A stretch of 64,000 bases of DNA, from positions 25,792 through 89,791 of the forward strand of contig DATJTW010000085.1 in assembly GCA_035502995.1 (NCBI GenBank). Direction: 5' to 3'. This DNA is from CADEED01 sp035502995. Lineage in GTDB: Bacteria > Pseudomonadota > Gammaproteobacteria > Steroidobacterales > Steroidobacteraceae. The number at the start of each line of letters is the position of its first letter. Positions within the stretch are counted from its first letter, which is position 1. Under the pieces are notes generated by a model, which was not told the origin of the DNA, did no database searches, and saw only the letters and a program-made list of their open reading frames with translations. A program made the position numbers and the translations under genes. This document shows, piece by piece, positions 16,401-25,229 of this stretch.

Positions 16401-17027
16401 ATGAGCGATCACGCGACCGACGATACGGTCCCCGAAGTCGACGAGAGTCGGCGGAAATTCCTCGTGGCAGCCACCGTCGGAACCGGCGCCGTGGGCGCGG
16501 TGCTGACCGCGGTGCCCTTCCTCTCTTCCTGGAGCCCCTCCGAGAGCGCCCGCGCCGCGGGTCTGCCGACGGAAGTGGACCTGAGCAAGATCGAGGCGGG
16601 CCAGATGGCCACCTTCTTCTGGCGCAAGCAGCCGATCTACGTCGTGAAGCGCACGCCGGAGATGGTGGCGTCGCTGAAGTCGCACGATGCCGATCTGAAG
16701 GATCCGAAGTCCGACGCCTCCGATCAGCCGGCGTACGCCAAGAACGAAGACCGTTCGCTGAAACCGGATGTCCTCGTGCTCATCGGCACGTGCACCCACC
16801 TGGGCTGCCTGCCGAAGACGCGCTTCACCCCGGGCGATGCCACCGTCACGGCGAACTGGCCGGGCGGATTCTTCTGCCCCTGCCACGGGTCGAAGTTCGA
16901 TCTCGCCGGCCGCGTGTTCCAGGGTTCGCCGGCCTCCGTGAACCTGCGCGTGCCGCCGTATTCCTTCAAGGGTGACAACACGCTGGTCATCGGCGCCGAC
17001 GCCGCCGCAGAGAAAGGAGCCGCGTGA
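16401..17027 (+). CDS. petA: Ubiquinol-cytochrome c reductase iron-sulfur subunit (Rieske)
   Basis: The Rieske [2Fe-2S] subunit of the cytochrome bc1 complex; it takes an electron from ubiquinol and passes it to cytochrome c1 on the periplasmic side. The 208 residues start with a Tat-type signal anchor (SRRKFLVAA at about 16-24). The cluster boxes are CTHLGC (Cys131, His133; Cys136 for the disulfide) and CPCHGS (Cys159, His162; Cys161 for the disulfide). The ATG at 16401 was chosen over upstream Met codons because GAGG stands about 6 nt before it and the N-terminus then fits the family. First gene of petABC. Confidence 0.97.
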   Translation: MSDHATDDTVPEVDESRRKFLVAATVGTGAVGAVLTAVPFLSSWSPSESARAAGLPTEVDLSKIEAGQMATFFWRKQPIYVVKRTPEMVASLKSHDADLKDPKSDASDQPAYAKNEDRSLKPDVLVLIGTCTHLGCLPKTRFTPGDATVTANWPGGFFCPCHGSKFDLAGRVFQGSPASVNLRVPPYSFKGDNTLVIGADAAAEKGAA

Positions 17028-18271
17028 TGGGCGCCGCGAGTGAAACGAAAGGCGGCGGGTTCCGCGCCTGGCTGAACAAGCGCATGCCGGTCGACCAGTT
17101 CATGGCCGACCAGCTCACCGGCTACTACGCCCCGAAGAACTTCAACATCTGGTACTTCTTCGGCTCGCTGGCGCTGCTGGTGTTCGTCATGCAGATCGTG
17201 ACGGGCATCTTCATCACCATGCACTACAAGCCGGGCGAGGCGACCGCGTTCAACTCGGTCGAATACCTCATGCGCGAAGTGCCGTACGGTTGGCTGCTGC
17301 GCACGCTGCATTCCACCGGCGCCTCGGCGTTCTTCATCGTCGTGTACCTGCACATGGCGCGCGCGCTGCTCTACGGGAGCTACAAGGCGCCGCGCGAGCT
17401 GCTGTGGGTCATCGGCATGCTCATCTACTTCGCGCTGATGGCGGAGGCGTTCATGGGCTACGTGCTGCCGTGGGGCAACATGTCGTTCTGGGGCGCGCAG
17501 GTGATCATCAACATCTTCAACACGATCCCGGGCATCGGCCCGGATCTCGTGGAGTGGATCCGAGGCGACTATGCGGTCGCGGACTCGACGTTGAACCGGT
17601 TCTTCTCGCTGCACGTCATCGCGATGCCGTTCCTGCTGGCGTTGCTCATCCTGTTGCACCTGGTCGCGCTGCGCCAGGTTGGTTCGAACAACCCGGACGG
17701 CATCGAGATCAAGGAAAACCTCGGCCCGGATGGCAAACCGGTCGACGGTATCCCGTTCCATCCGTACTACACCCTGAAGGACGTGGTCGGCGTCGGCGTG
17801 TTCCTCACGTTGTTCGCCGTGGTCGTGTTCTTCGCGCCGACGTTCGGCGGGCTGTTCCTCGAGAAGCCGAATTTCGAGCCAGCGAACCCGATGTCCACGC
17901 CCGAGCACATCGCGCCGACGTGGTACTTCACGCCGTACTACGCGATCCTGCGTGCGATCCCCGACCAGCGCCTCGGCGCCCTGGCGTTCGCATTGTCGGT
18001 GCTGGCGTTCGTGTTCCTGCCGTGGCTGGATCGCGCGAAGAACAAGTCGATCCGTTACCGCGGGCTGGCGTCGAAGGCGCTGCTGGGCATGTTCTTCATC
18101 GTGTTCCTCGTGCTGATGTGGCTCGGCCTGCAGCCCGCGGAGCCGGTGTACGTGCTGATGGCCCGCATCTGCATCCCGCTGTACTTCGCGTTCTTCATCC
18201 TGCTGCCGTTCGTGTCCAAGGCCGACGGCAACGGCCCGGTTCCGAGTCGAGTGACCTACCATGCGCACTAA
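17027..18271 (+). CDS. petB: Cytochrome b of the bc1 complex
   Basis: The membrane core of complex III, carrying hemes bL and bH and the two quinone sites. The 414 residues show eight or nine hydrophobic segments, paired heme-ligand histidines (RTLHSTGASAFF, YLHMARALLYG and later SLHVIAMPF, LLHLVALR), GYVLPWGNMSFWGA in the Qo region, and a PTWYFTPYYA segment that corresponds to the PEWY motif of the Qo site. The ATG at 17027 overlaps the petA stop by one base and has AAAGGA at a good distance; a GTG one codon earlier is possible. It overlaps petC by 11 bp. Confidence 0.97.
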   Translation: MGAASETKGGGFRAWLNKRMPVDQFMADQLTGYYAPKNFNIWYFFGSLALLVFVMQIVTGIFITMHYKPGEATAFNSVEYLMREVPYGWLLRTLHSTGASAFFIVVYLHMARALLYGSYKAPRELLWVIGMLIYFALMAEAFMGYVLPWGNMSFWGAQVIINIFNTIPGIGPDLVEWIRGDYAVADSTLNRFFSLHVIAMPFLLALLILLHLVALRQVGSNNPDGIEIKENLGPDGKPVDGIPFHPYYTLKDVVGVGVFLTLFAVVVFFAPTFGGLFLEKPNFEPANPMSTPEHIAPTWYFTPYYAILRAIPDQRLGALAFALSVLAFVFLPWLDRAKNKSIRYRGLASKALLGMFFIVFLVLMWLGLQPAEPVYVLMARICIPLYFAFFILLPFVSKADGNGPVPSRVTYHAH

Positions 18272-19061
18272 CAAGCTTTCCGTCATTGGCGCGTTGGCGC
18301 TGTTGCTGGGCGCGGGCAGCGCGATCGCGGCAGAGCACCACGCGGAGTGGGAGCGCGCGGCGGACAACGAGGTCGCGAACCTGCCGTCGCTGCAGCGTGG
18401 CGCACGCAACTTCATGTCGTACTGCTCGGGCTGCCACTCGCTGAAGTACGTGCGTTATTCGCGCATCGGCACCGACCTGCACATCTCGGACGCGGCGTTG
18501 GCCCAGTTGCTGGTGCGGCCGGGCGACAAGCCCACGGACTACATCAAGGCCTCGATGCCGGCGAGCGACGCGCAGGACTGGTTCGGCAAGCAGCCGCCCG
18601 ACCTCTCGCTGGTTGCCCGCTCCCGCGGCACCGACTGGATCTTCAACTTCCTGACCACCTTCTACGCGGATCCGGCCAGTCGACAGACGGGCGTGAACAA
18701 CCTGCAGCTGCCGGGCACGGCGATGCCGCACGTGCTGGCGAGCCTGCAGGGCGTGCAGACGCTGCGGACCGCCAATCACGAAGCGGGTGCCACGCCGGAA
18801 GCCGCGGCGAAAGCCGAAGGCGCCGAGCATGGCGAAGCGCACGAAGGCAAGGCGTCGCCGTTCGAGCCGGGCGTCGTCGGCAGTCTCACCCCGGTGCAGT
18901 ACGACGAGTTCGTGCGCGACACGGTGAACTTCCTCGACTACGCCAGCGATCCGTCGCAGCTCGAACGCCAGGGCCTCGGCATCTGGGTCGTGTTGTTCCT
19001 GCTGATGTTCACCGGGATCGCGTACATGCTGAAGGGCGAGTACTGGAAGGACGTCCGCTGA
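18261..19061 (+). CDS. petC: Cytochrome c1 of the bc1 complex
   Basis: The c-type cytochrome of complex III, passing electrons from the Rieske protein to soluble cytochrome c. The 266 residues have a signal peptide ending near AIAAEHH, the covalent heme site CSGCH (about residues 55-59), the Met ligand region PGTAMPHVL, and a C-terminal membrane anchor (LGIWVVLFLLMFTGIAYML). An Ala/Glu/His-rich insertion at about 172-199 (from NHEAGATPEAAAK to EHGEAHEGK) is not part of the conserved core. It is translated from a start inside the end of petB. Confidence 0.96.
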   Translation: MRTNKLSVIGALALLLGAGSAIAAEHHAEWERAADNEVANLPSLQRGARNFMSYCSGCHSLKYVRYSRIGTDLHISDAALAQLLVRPGDKPTDYIKASMPASDAQDWFGKQPPDLSLVARSRGTDWIFNFLTTFYADPASRQTGVNNLQLPGTAMPHVLASLQGVQTLRTANHEAGATPEAAAKAEGAEHGEAHEGKASPFEPGVVGSLTPVQYDEFVRDTVNFLDYASDPSQLERQGLGIWVVLFLLMFTGIAYMLKGEYWKDVR

Positions 19062-19108
19062 GACCCATCGACCGAAAGTCCATCGCTGCGGATCGCGGGG
19101 CGCGCTGA

Positions 19109-19729
19109 GTGTCGAGCCGCCGTGCCACGATGACGCTGTTCTCGGCTCCGGACGATCCCTGGAGCCACCGGACGCGCATCGTGATCGCCGAGAAGGCGAT
19201 CGAGATCGAAATCGTCGACGTCGCTCCGGGGAAATATCCCGAAGACCTGCTCGACCTGAATCCGTACCACACCACGCCGACGCTCATCGACCGTGACCTG
19301 GTGCTGTACGACTCGCGGGTCATCATGGAGTACCTCGACGAGCGGTTTCCGCATCCGCCGTTGATGCCGGTGGACCCGGTGTCGCGCGCCCGGGCGCGGC
19401 TCGCGCTCTATCAGATCGAGCACGACTGGTACGAGCTGGCCCGGAAGCTGGACGCGCCGGGCGCGAAGGACGCCGCCGCGTTGCGCAAGGAACTGCGCGA
19501 CAACGTCCTGCAGAGCGCCGACCTGTTCAAGGTGAAGCCGTTCTTCCTCTCCGACGAGTTCTCCATGGTCGACGCGACCATCGCGCCGATCCTCTGGCGG
19601 CTGCCGCGCTACGAGATCGACCTGCCGCCGCAGGCGCAGCCCATCGTGAAGTACGCCAGCACCATCTTTTCCCGGCCGGCGTTTCGCGCCAGTCTCTCCG
19701 AGAACGAACGGGAGATGCGGCTCGCATGA
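19109..19729 (+). CDS. sspA: Stringent starvation protein A SspA
   Basis: A glutathione S-transferase fold protein that binds RNA polymerase and alters transcription in starvation and acid stress. The 206 residues have an N-terminal thioredoxin-like half (MTLFSAPDDPWSHRTRIV) and the signature NPYHTTPTLIDRDLVLYDSRVIMEYL, with HPPLMPVDP leading into the helical half. The GTG at 19109 gives the usual short N-terminal lead; ATG at 19130 is the alternative. It follows petC by 47 bp and overlaps sspB by 4 bp. The order petABC-sspAB is common in gamma- and betaproteobacteria. Confidence 0.94.
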   Translation: MSSRRATMTLFSAPDDPWSHRTRIVIAEKAIEIEIVDVAPGKYPEDLLDLNPYHTTPTLIDRDLVLYDSRVIMEYLDERFPHPPLMPVDPVSRARARLALYQIEHDWYELARKLDAPGAKDAAALRKELRDNVLQSADLFKVKPFFLSDEFSMVDATIAPILWRLPRYEIDLPPQAQPIVKYASTIFSRPAFRASLSENEREMRLA

Positions 19730-20127
19730 ACGACCGGGCGCGCAATTCGAAACGGCCCTACCTGATCCGCGCGATGCACGCGTGGATGATGGACAACGGC
19801 GAGACGCCGCACGTCATCGTCGACGCCGAGAAAGCCGGCGTCGAAGTGCCGCGCGCCTACGTGAAGGATGGCAAGGTCGTGCTGAACCTGTCGTCGACGG
19901 CCACGCAACGGCTGGTCATGGGCAACGACTGGATCGAGTTCGAAGCGCGGTTCGCCGGCGTCGTGCACCACGTGCGCATCCCGGTGAGCACGGTGCTCGG
20001 CATCTACGCTCGCGAGACCGGCGAGGGCATGGTGTTCTCGGAGCAGGACATCGGACCGGAGCCGCCGACCAAGCCCGCGCCGCCCGAAGACGGCAGCCGC
20101 CGGCCGCAGCTCAAGGTCGTCAAGTAG
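19726..20127 (+). CDS. sspB: ClpXP adaptor SspB
   Basis: A dimeric adaptor that binds ssrA-tagged peptides and delivers stalled-ribosome products to ClpXP. The 133 residues show the folded core SKRPYLIRAMHAWMMDNG to VSTVLGIYARETGEGM, then a flexible Pro-rich tail ending in RPQLKVVK, the short XB motif that docks on the ClpX N-domain. It is coupled to sspA by a 4-bp overlap. Its 3' end overlaps the convergent carbonic anhydrase gene by 8 bp. Confidence 0.94.
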   Translation: MNDRARNSKRPYLIRAMHAWMMDNGETPHVIVDAEKAGVEVPRAYVKDGKVVLNLSSTATQRLVMGNDWIEFEARFAGVVHHVRIPVSTVLGIYARETGEGMVFSEQDIGPEPPTKPAPPEDGSRRPQLKVVK

Positions 20128-20767
20128 TGAGCTTGGCCAGCGCCGCCTGGTAGGTAGGCTGGGCGGCCTGGAAATCCGAAACCGTCGTGCCGAGGTCGCG
20201 AGCCAATCCGTCCGCGATGCCGTAGATCCAGCCGTGCACGTGCAATTCCTGTCCGCGTTCCCACGCGTCGCGCGCGATCGTCGTCTGGCAGACGTTCTGC
20301 ACCTGCTCGATCACGTTCAGCTCGCAGAGCCGGCTGAGCGCGGTGTTGTCGTCGTGGCAGGCCGCGACGCTGCGCACGTGTTTCTCGTGCACGTCCTGGA
20401 TGTGGCGCAGCCAGTTGTCCGCGAGTCCGACGCGCTGGCGGCGCAACGCGGCCGACACGCCGCTGCAGCCGTAGTGACCGACGACCAGGATGTGCTTCAC
20501 CTTGAGGATGTCGACCGCGAACTGCATGACCGACAGGCAGTTGAGGTCGGTGTGCACCACGAGGTTGGCGATGTTGCGATGGACGAACACTTCGCCGGGC
20601 AGCAGGCCGACGATCTGGTTGGCCGGCACGCGGCTGTCCGCGCAGCCGATCCACAGATAGGTGGGAGATTGCTGGCGCGAGAGCTTCTCGAAGAAATCCG
20701 GGTCCTGGGCCAGGATCTTCGCGGCCCACTCACGGTTGTTCTTGAAGAGATCTTCGAGGTCGCGCAT
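20120..20767 (-). CDS. can: Beta-class carbonic anhydrase
   Basis: A cytoplasmic zinc enzyme for CO2/bicarbonate interconversion, supplying bicarbonate for carboxylases. The 215 residues carry the zinc and active-site residues Cys42, Asp44 and Arg46 (IGCADSRVP) and His98 and Cys101 (GHYGCSGV). It belongs to the clade that includes E. coli Can by overall sequence. It stands 17 bp after yraN and is probably the last gene of the lpoA-yraN run. Confidence 0.93.
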   Translation of the reverse strand: MRDLEDLFKNNREWAAKILAQDPDFFEKLSRQQSPTYLWIGCADSRVPANQIVGLLPGEVFVHRNIANLVVHTDLNCLSVMQFAVDILKVKHILVVGHYGCSGVSAALRRQRVGLADNWLRHIQDVHEKHVRSVAACHDDNTALSRLCELNVIEQVQNVCQTTIARDAWERGQELHVHGWIYGIADGLARDLGTTVSDFQAAQPTYQAALAKLTT

Positions 20768-20784
20768 GTGGCGGCGATCTTAAA

Positions 20785-21132
20785 CTACGCGTCGAAGGCG
20801 TGCTTGAGCCAGTCGATGTTGCCGTCGCGGACGATCAGCACGTCGAACCGCACGCGGCAACGGGAGTATTTGCGGTGGGACTGCAGGAACAGCGCGGCGG
20901 TCATCGCGATGCGCCGTTGCTTGGGCCGGCCGATGCTGGCGGCTGCGCCGCCGTAGTCGTCGCGCGATCGCGTGCGCACTTCGGCGACGACCAGCAGATC
21001 GCCCTGGCGCGCGACGATGTCGAGCTCGCCGACCCGGCGCAGGAAATTCCGCGCGACGATCTGGAAGCCCTGCGTCTCGAGAAACGCGGCGGCGGAATTC
21101 TCGGCGAGCGAGCCGGTCTGTCGGCGATCCAT
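20785..21132 (-). CDS. yraN: YraN family endonuclease-like protein (UPF0102)
   Basis: A small protein of 115 residues with the restriction-endonuclease-like pattern GELDIVARQGDLLVVAEVRTRS, in which Glu, Asp, Glu and Arg/Lys occupy the nuclease positions. Its biological role is unknown. It follows lpoA by 22 bp, the usual arrangement rsmI / lpoA-yraN in gammaproteobacteria. Confidence 0.9.
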   Translation of the reverse strand: MDRRQTGSLAENSAAAFLETQGFQIVARNFLRRVGELDIVARQGDLLVVAEVRTRSRDDYGGAAASIGRPKQRRIAMTAALFLQSHRKYSRCRVRFDVLIVRDGNIDWLKHAFDA

Positions 21133-21154
21133 CGCCGGATTCTCCCGACGCGCG

Positions 21155-23035
21155 TCAGTTCGGATTCGGCGACGGCAATGCGTCGCTGGCGGGTTCCATC
21201 GGCACCGGTGCGCCGCCCTTGATGCGCACCCACTCGAGCTCGCGACGCACGCGTCCCTGGGGGTCGATCGACAACGTGCCCGTGAGGCCCTGCGGATTCA
21301 CCGGCTGTCCGCGTTGCAGGGACGTGGCGATCCGGAATGCGTCGTAGCCGAACGCGAACAACCGGCCGCGCCGCGCCGGCGGGTCGCTGAACGAGCTGGC
21401 GTTGTCGCGCACGGTGGCGGCGAGCCCGTCGGTGTCGACCATCCACGGCATGTCCGGGAACATCACGCCATCGATTTCCTGGTTCGCGGTGGGATGCGGG
21501 TCGTACGCATCGCCCAGCGTGTACTCGGGCAGGTCGCCGGCGAGATGGAAGCGCAGCTGCGGGCGCAGCAGGCGCGCCGCGCCCGGCTGGCTCGGCGCAA
21601 AAATGAACTGGATGTCCGGCCGGCGACGCGGCTCGAACTCTAGCTTCTGACCGATGGTCGCCTGGATGCGCGATTGGCGCGCCGTGCTGTCGTCGGTGCG
21701 CAGCACGTTCATGATGCTGCCGCGATAGTCGCGTTCCGCCGCGTTGAAGCTCGCCTGGCCGAGCACGAAGCCACCCGCGTTCTTCAACTCTTCGCTGAAT
21801 GCCGCCGCGACACGCGTGCCCCAATCGCCCTCGGGCGTCAGCACGACACCGCGCGATTTGCCGGTGGCACCGATGTAGCGCGCGACGGCGCGCGCATCGT
21901 CTTCGGGCGACAGCGCGAACTGGTAGTAGCGGTCGGGCGCCGGCTTGTCCGGCGGCAGAAAGTTCAGTGCGAGGATCGGCGGGCGCTTCGAGATGAGCTC
22001 GGCCGCCGCCACGACTTCCTCACGCGTGAGGGGGCCGACGATGAACTCCGCGCCGGCATCCACCGCCATGGCGACATTTTCCGCGATCGACGTTGCGCCC
22101 GTGTCGTAGACGCGCAGTCGCGGGCGGCCATTTGCCGGCAGCTCGTAGTAGGCCGTCATGAAGCCGTCGCGGATCTGCGCACTGGCGGCGGCCGTGCGGC
22201 CGGACAGCGGCAGCATCAGCGCGACGTGCGGCGCGTTCGCGAGTTGCGACGGTTGCTCCGGCTGTCCGCCGATGCCGGGCTCGTTCGCCAGCGCCGCGAG
22301 CGCCGGGTGGGACGGGAACCGCGAGCGGAACGAGGCCAGGCGCGTGGCACCGAGCGTCGGATTGCGCAGGTTGTCGGCAGCCACGCCGGCTGCCTCGAGC
22401 CAGCCACGCACGGTGGCGTCGCTGCCGGGCGGCGGCGCGAGAGAGGTGCCGCGATCCGCGGCCGCGCGCAGCTGGCCTAACAACTCGTTGCGCGCCTGCG
22501 TGACCTCGCCCGGCGTGATCAGCCGCTCGCGCGCGAGCTCCGAGCGGATGCCGTCGACGAGGTGGCCGGTGGCGATGGCGACCTGCTGCCGCGTCTCGTA
22601 GTAGCGCGCGGCGGATGCGGTCGCCGTCGGTGTCTGCATGGAGCTGACGTCGCGCCAGGCCTGGTCGCCCCGGCCTTGCGCGACCGCCGACTGGATGCGC
22701 AGCAGCTTCTGTTCGACCGCCTGCTGCTGCGTGAGCGTCGGTGGCAGCAACGCGAGCACGCGGTCCGCGTCTGCGGGACGTCCGGCGGTGAACCAGGTGC
22801 GCGCCGCGCGCAGCAGGAATTCAGCGCTGTCGCTGCCGGTGGTTTCGCCGGCGAGTTTTTCGTAGACCGTGGCGGCACCGGCGTAGTCCCCGGCGCTCTT
22901 CAGTTGTTCGGCGCGATCGACGCTCGGCGGCCCCCCGCGGCGCGGCGGCCCGCTCGGGCAACCGGCGAGGATCAATGCGGTGGCGACGACCGCCACGATG
23001 GAAAGAGGTCTCACCAGAGCTTTCTTGAGCGTCAT
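21155..23035 (-). CDS. lpoA: Penicillin-binding protein activator LpoA (LppC family lipoprotein)
   Basis: An outer-membrane lipoprotein that reaches through the periplasm to stimulate PBP1A. The 626 residues start with a lipoprotein signal whose lipobox is LAGC. A TPR-like helical N-domain (about 40-250) precedes a large periplasmic-binding-protein-like C-domain beginning near HVALMLPLSGRTAAASAQIRDG. The ATG at 23035 gives a well-formed lipoprotein signal; the open frame upstream has no support. It is divergent from rsmI with 54 bp between the start codons. LpoA function is inferred from family and context; its PBP1A partner is not in the window. Confidence 0.88.
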   Translation of the reverse strand: MTLKKALVRPLSIVAVVATALILAGCPSGPPRRGGPPSVDRAEQLKSAGDYAGAATVYEKLAGETTGSDSAEFLLRAARTWFTAGRPADADRVLALLPPTLTQQQAVEQKLLRIQSAVAQGRGDQAWRDVSSMQTPTATASAARYYETRQQVAIATGHLVDGIRSELARERLITPGEVTQARNELLGQLRAAADRGTSLAPPPGSDATVRGWLEAAGVAADNLRNPTLGATRLASFRSRFPSHPALAALANEPGIGGQPEQPSQLANAPHVALMLPLSGRTAAASAQIRDGFMTAYYELPANGRPRLRVYDTGATSIAENVAMAVDAGAEFIVGPLTREEVVAAAELISKRPPILALNFLPPDKPAPDRYYQFALSPEDDARAVARYIGATGKSRGVVLTPEGDWGTRVAAAFSEELKNAGGFVLGQASFNAAERDYRGSIMNVLRTDDSTARQSRIQATIGQKLEFEPRRRPDIQFIFAPSQPGAARLLRPQLRFHLAGDLPEYTLGDAYDPHPTANQEIDGVMFPDMPWMVDTDGLAATVRDNASSFSDPPARRGRLFAFGYDAFRIATSLQRGQPVNPQGLTGTLSIDPQGRVRRELEWVRIKGGAPVPMEPASDALPSPNPN

Positions 23036-23089
23036 GCGTCGAATAGCCTTCACGGGTGGCCGCGAGTCGAAGCGCGGCGGAGAAGTATA

Positions 23090-23950
23090 GTGGCTGCAAA
23101 CCTGGGACGTCTCGCGGTGATCTCCACGCCCATCGGCAATCTGGGCGACCTCTCGCCGCGTGCGCGCGACGAGCTCGCCTCGGCCGAGCTGATCGCGGCG
23201 GAGGACACGCGCAGGACGGGGCAATTGCTGACAACGCTCGGCCTGGCGCGCCCGCTCGTGTCGCTGCACGAACACAACGAGACCGAACGCATCGGCGAGC
23301 TCATGATCCGGCTGCGCGGCGGCGCGCGCATCGCGCTGGTGAGCGACGCGGGCACGCCATTGCTGTCCGATCCCGGTTTCGAGCTCGTGCGGCGCGTGTC
23401 GGAAGAGGGCATGAGCGTGGTCGCGGTGCCGGGGCCGTCGGCGATCACCGCGGCGCTGAGCATCGCGGGCCTGCCGACCGAGCGCTTTTCGTTCGAAGGA
23501 TTCCTGCCGGCGCGGCTCGCCGAGCGGCGCGCGCGCCTCGCCGAACTCGCGCGCGAGACGCGGACGCAGGTGTTCTTCGAGGCGCCGCATCGCATCGCCG
23601 AATCCCTCGAGGACATGAGCGCCGCGTTCGGCGCCAGCCGCCGCGCCGCGGTGGCGCGCGAGCTCACCAAGGTCTTCGAGACCGTGTATCGCGGCACCCT
23701 GACGGAACTGGCCGCGACTGCGCGCCGCGATTCCAACTTCGCGCGGGGCGAGATCACGATGGTCGTGGAAGGCGCGCCGCCGGCGCCGGTCGCCGATGGT
23801 GCGCGCGTGACCCTCGACGCCGCGCTGGCGGCATTGCTGCCCGAGCTGGCTCCGAGCAAGGCGGCGGCGGTGGCGGCGAAGCTCACCGGCGCGAAGCGCA
23901 ACGAGGCGTATTCGCGGGCCCTGGAGCTGGCCAAATCCGGCGAAGGCTGA
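23090..23950 (+). CDS. rsmI: 16S rRNA (cytidine(1402)-2'-O)-methyltransferase RsmI
   Basis: An SAM-dependent tetrapyrrole-methylase-fold enzyme that 2'-O-methylates C1402 of 16S rRNA in the decoding centre. Conserved segments are STPIGNLGDLSPRA, AAEDTRRTGQLL, LVSDAGTPLLSDPG and VPGPSAITAALS. The start is taken as the GTG at 23090, with GGAG 7 nt upstream, giving 286 residues. The open frame continues upstream into lpoA antisense sequence, which is not credible coding. It stands divergent to lpoA and upstream of rnpB. Confidence 0.95.
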   Translation: MAANLGRLAVISTPIGNLGDLSPRARDELASAELIAAEDTRRTGQLLTTLGLARPLVSLHEHNETERIGELMIRLRGGARIALVSDAGTPLLSDPGFELVRRVSEEGMSVVAVPGPSAITAALSIAGLPTERFSFEGFLPARLAERRARLAELARETRTQVFFEAPHRIAESLEDMSAAFGASRRAAVARELTKVFETVYRGTLTELAATARRDSNFARGEITMVVEGAPPAPVADGARVTLDAALAALLPELAPSKAAAVAAKLTGAKRNEAYSRALELAKSGEG

Positions 23951-23988
23951 CCCGCCGCACGAAAGCGCGGGTCGCGCGGGATTTCGCC

Positions 23989-24017
23989 TTGAGAACCGGG
24001 TGCCATGCCGCTATGGT
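23989..24017 (+). promoter_or_regulatory. Sigma-70 promoter of rnpB
   Basis: TTGAGA (23989-23994) and TATGGT (24012-24017) are 17 nt apart. The predicted start, about 7 nt downstream, falls exactly at the first base of helix P1 of the RNase P RNA (24024). Confidence 0.75.
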
Positions 24018-24023
24018 GCGCGC

Positions 24024-24392
24024 GGAGTCGGCCGGATGGTCGCTGCATTTCTCACGAAATGTGGAGGAAAGTCCGGGCTCCTGCGGACGAGGTGCCAGGT
24101 AACGCCTGGGCGGCGCGAGCCGACGGAAAGTGCAACAGAAAACAAACCGCCGAAGCATCAGCAATGGTGCTGGCAAGGGTGAAACGGTGCGGTAAGAGCG
24201 CACCGCGCCGGTGGCAACATCAGGCGGCACGGCAAACCCCACCTGGAGCAAGGCCAAATAGGGAAGTCGCCCCGCGAGGGGCAGCGGGTGTCCCCCCGTG
24301 CTTCCGGGTAGGCCGCTTGAGATCGCCGGTGACGGCGACCCCAGAGGAATGATCATCCTCGACAGAACCCGGCTTACAGGCCGACTCCAACC
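24024..24392 (+). ncRNA. rnpB: RNase P RNA, bacterial class A
   Basis: The catalytic RNA that removes the 5' leader from tRNA precursors, with the RnpA protein encoded elsewhere. GGAGTCGGCC at 24024-24033 pairs perfectly with GGCCGACTCC at 24379-24388 as helix P1. The conserved core includes GAGGAAAGTCCGGGCTCC (near 24062), ACAGAAAACAAACCGCC (near 24134), GGTAAGAGCGCACCG (near 24190) and CAGAACCCGGCTTACAG (near 24363). The length of about 370 nt and the presence of P13/P14-type arms fit class A. The exact 3' end is uncertain by a few bases; T-rich sequence follows. Confidence 0.96.
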
Positions 24393-24462
24393 TTGTTAGT
24401 TAGATCGCCGGTGGTTAGTCTGGACCGGCGCCCGGAGGGGGGCGTCAAACCGGAGATCGAAA

Positions 24463-24978
24463 ATGAAGAGTGGGAGTTTCACGGCCGCGACGGCCGTGAT
24501 GCTGGCGTGCGTCGCCAGCGGCTGCGCGTCGATATTCACGGGCGGCGGTAGTCAGAAGGTGGGCGTGACGAGCGCGCCGGCGGGCGCGCAGGTGTCGATC
24601 ACGAATCGCGCCGGGCAGGTCGTGTCGACCGGCGTGACGCCATTCGAAGTGAAGCTGAAGAAGGGCGCCGGCTACTTCAGGAGCGAGAACTACACGCTGA
24701 ACTTCTCGCTGGCGGGCTATCAACCGCAGCAGGCGAAGCTCACGCCGCGGATCAGCGGCTGGTATTTCGGGAACATCCTGATCGGTGGGCTGATCGGCAT
24801 GGTGGGCGTCGATCCGGCCACGGGTGCGATGTACAAGCTCGAACCCAAGGACGTCGAGGTGACGCTGAAGGCGTTGAACGTCACGCAGCTGCCGGAGGAA
24901 GGCACCGTTGTCGTCGTGGCCACGACGCAGCTGCCACCGGAGGTATTGAAACGAATGACGCGCATGGAGCGCAATTGA
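24463..24978 (+). CDS. Lipoprotein with PEGA-like domain
   Basis: A 171-residue predicted lipoprotein. The signal ends in the lipobox ASGC (Cys about 21). A PEGA-like beta segment (VGVTSAPAGAQVSITNRAGQ to TPFEVKLKKG) is followed by a Gly-rich hydrophobic stretch (GWYFGNILIGGLIGMVGVDP) and a C-terminal beta segment. PEGA domains are surface-layer-type beta domains with no fixed function, and similar lipoproteins are widespread in proteobacteria. It lies alone between rnpB and mraZ. A 9-bp GC stem (25001-25009 with 25023-25031) follows the stop and may help end the transcript, although it has no T-run. No specific role can be given. Confidence 0.8.
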   Translation: MKSGSFTAATAVMLACVASGCASIFTGGGSQKVGVTSAPAGAQVSITNRAGQVVSTGVTPFEVKLKKGAGYFRSENYTLNFSLAGYQPQQAKLTPRISGWYFGNILIGGLIGMVGVDPATGAMYKLEPKDVEVTLKALNVTQLPEEGTVVVVATTQLPPEVLKRMTRMERN

Positions 24979-25191
24979 TCCTCTGAAGGAATAATGCTCC
25001 GGGAGGCCGTGCGCATCCCGCTCGGCCTCCCCATTCCGCCCCATACAGCGTCCCGGTTTCTGACCCACTGTATGAACTTGCGGTGACAACTCCCTGATCA
25101 GTAAGCCGGCGCCCATCGAAATTTCGGCACTGCGGTAGTCAGAAGGCGCCGTAAGTCGCTGTCGCGACGAGAAAAAGTTGTGACTTATTTC

Positions 25192-25220
25192 TTGACCGCG
25201 TCCCCCGCCATTCCTATAGT
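25192..25220 (+). promoter_or_regulatory. Sigma-70 promoter of the dcw cluster (PmraZ)
   Basis: TTGACC (25192-25197) and TATAGT (25215-25220) have the ideal 17-nt spacing, 54 bp before mraZ. The predicted start is near 25227, just at the edge of the MraZ boxes, so bound MraZ would block it. Confidence 0.8.
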
Positions 25221-25229
25221 GGCGGCAAG

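Noticed and set aside
24024..24392. Open frames across the RNase P RNA region on both strands
   Set aside because: The conserved RNA core, the perfect P1 pairing and the matching promoter show that this is an RNA gene.
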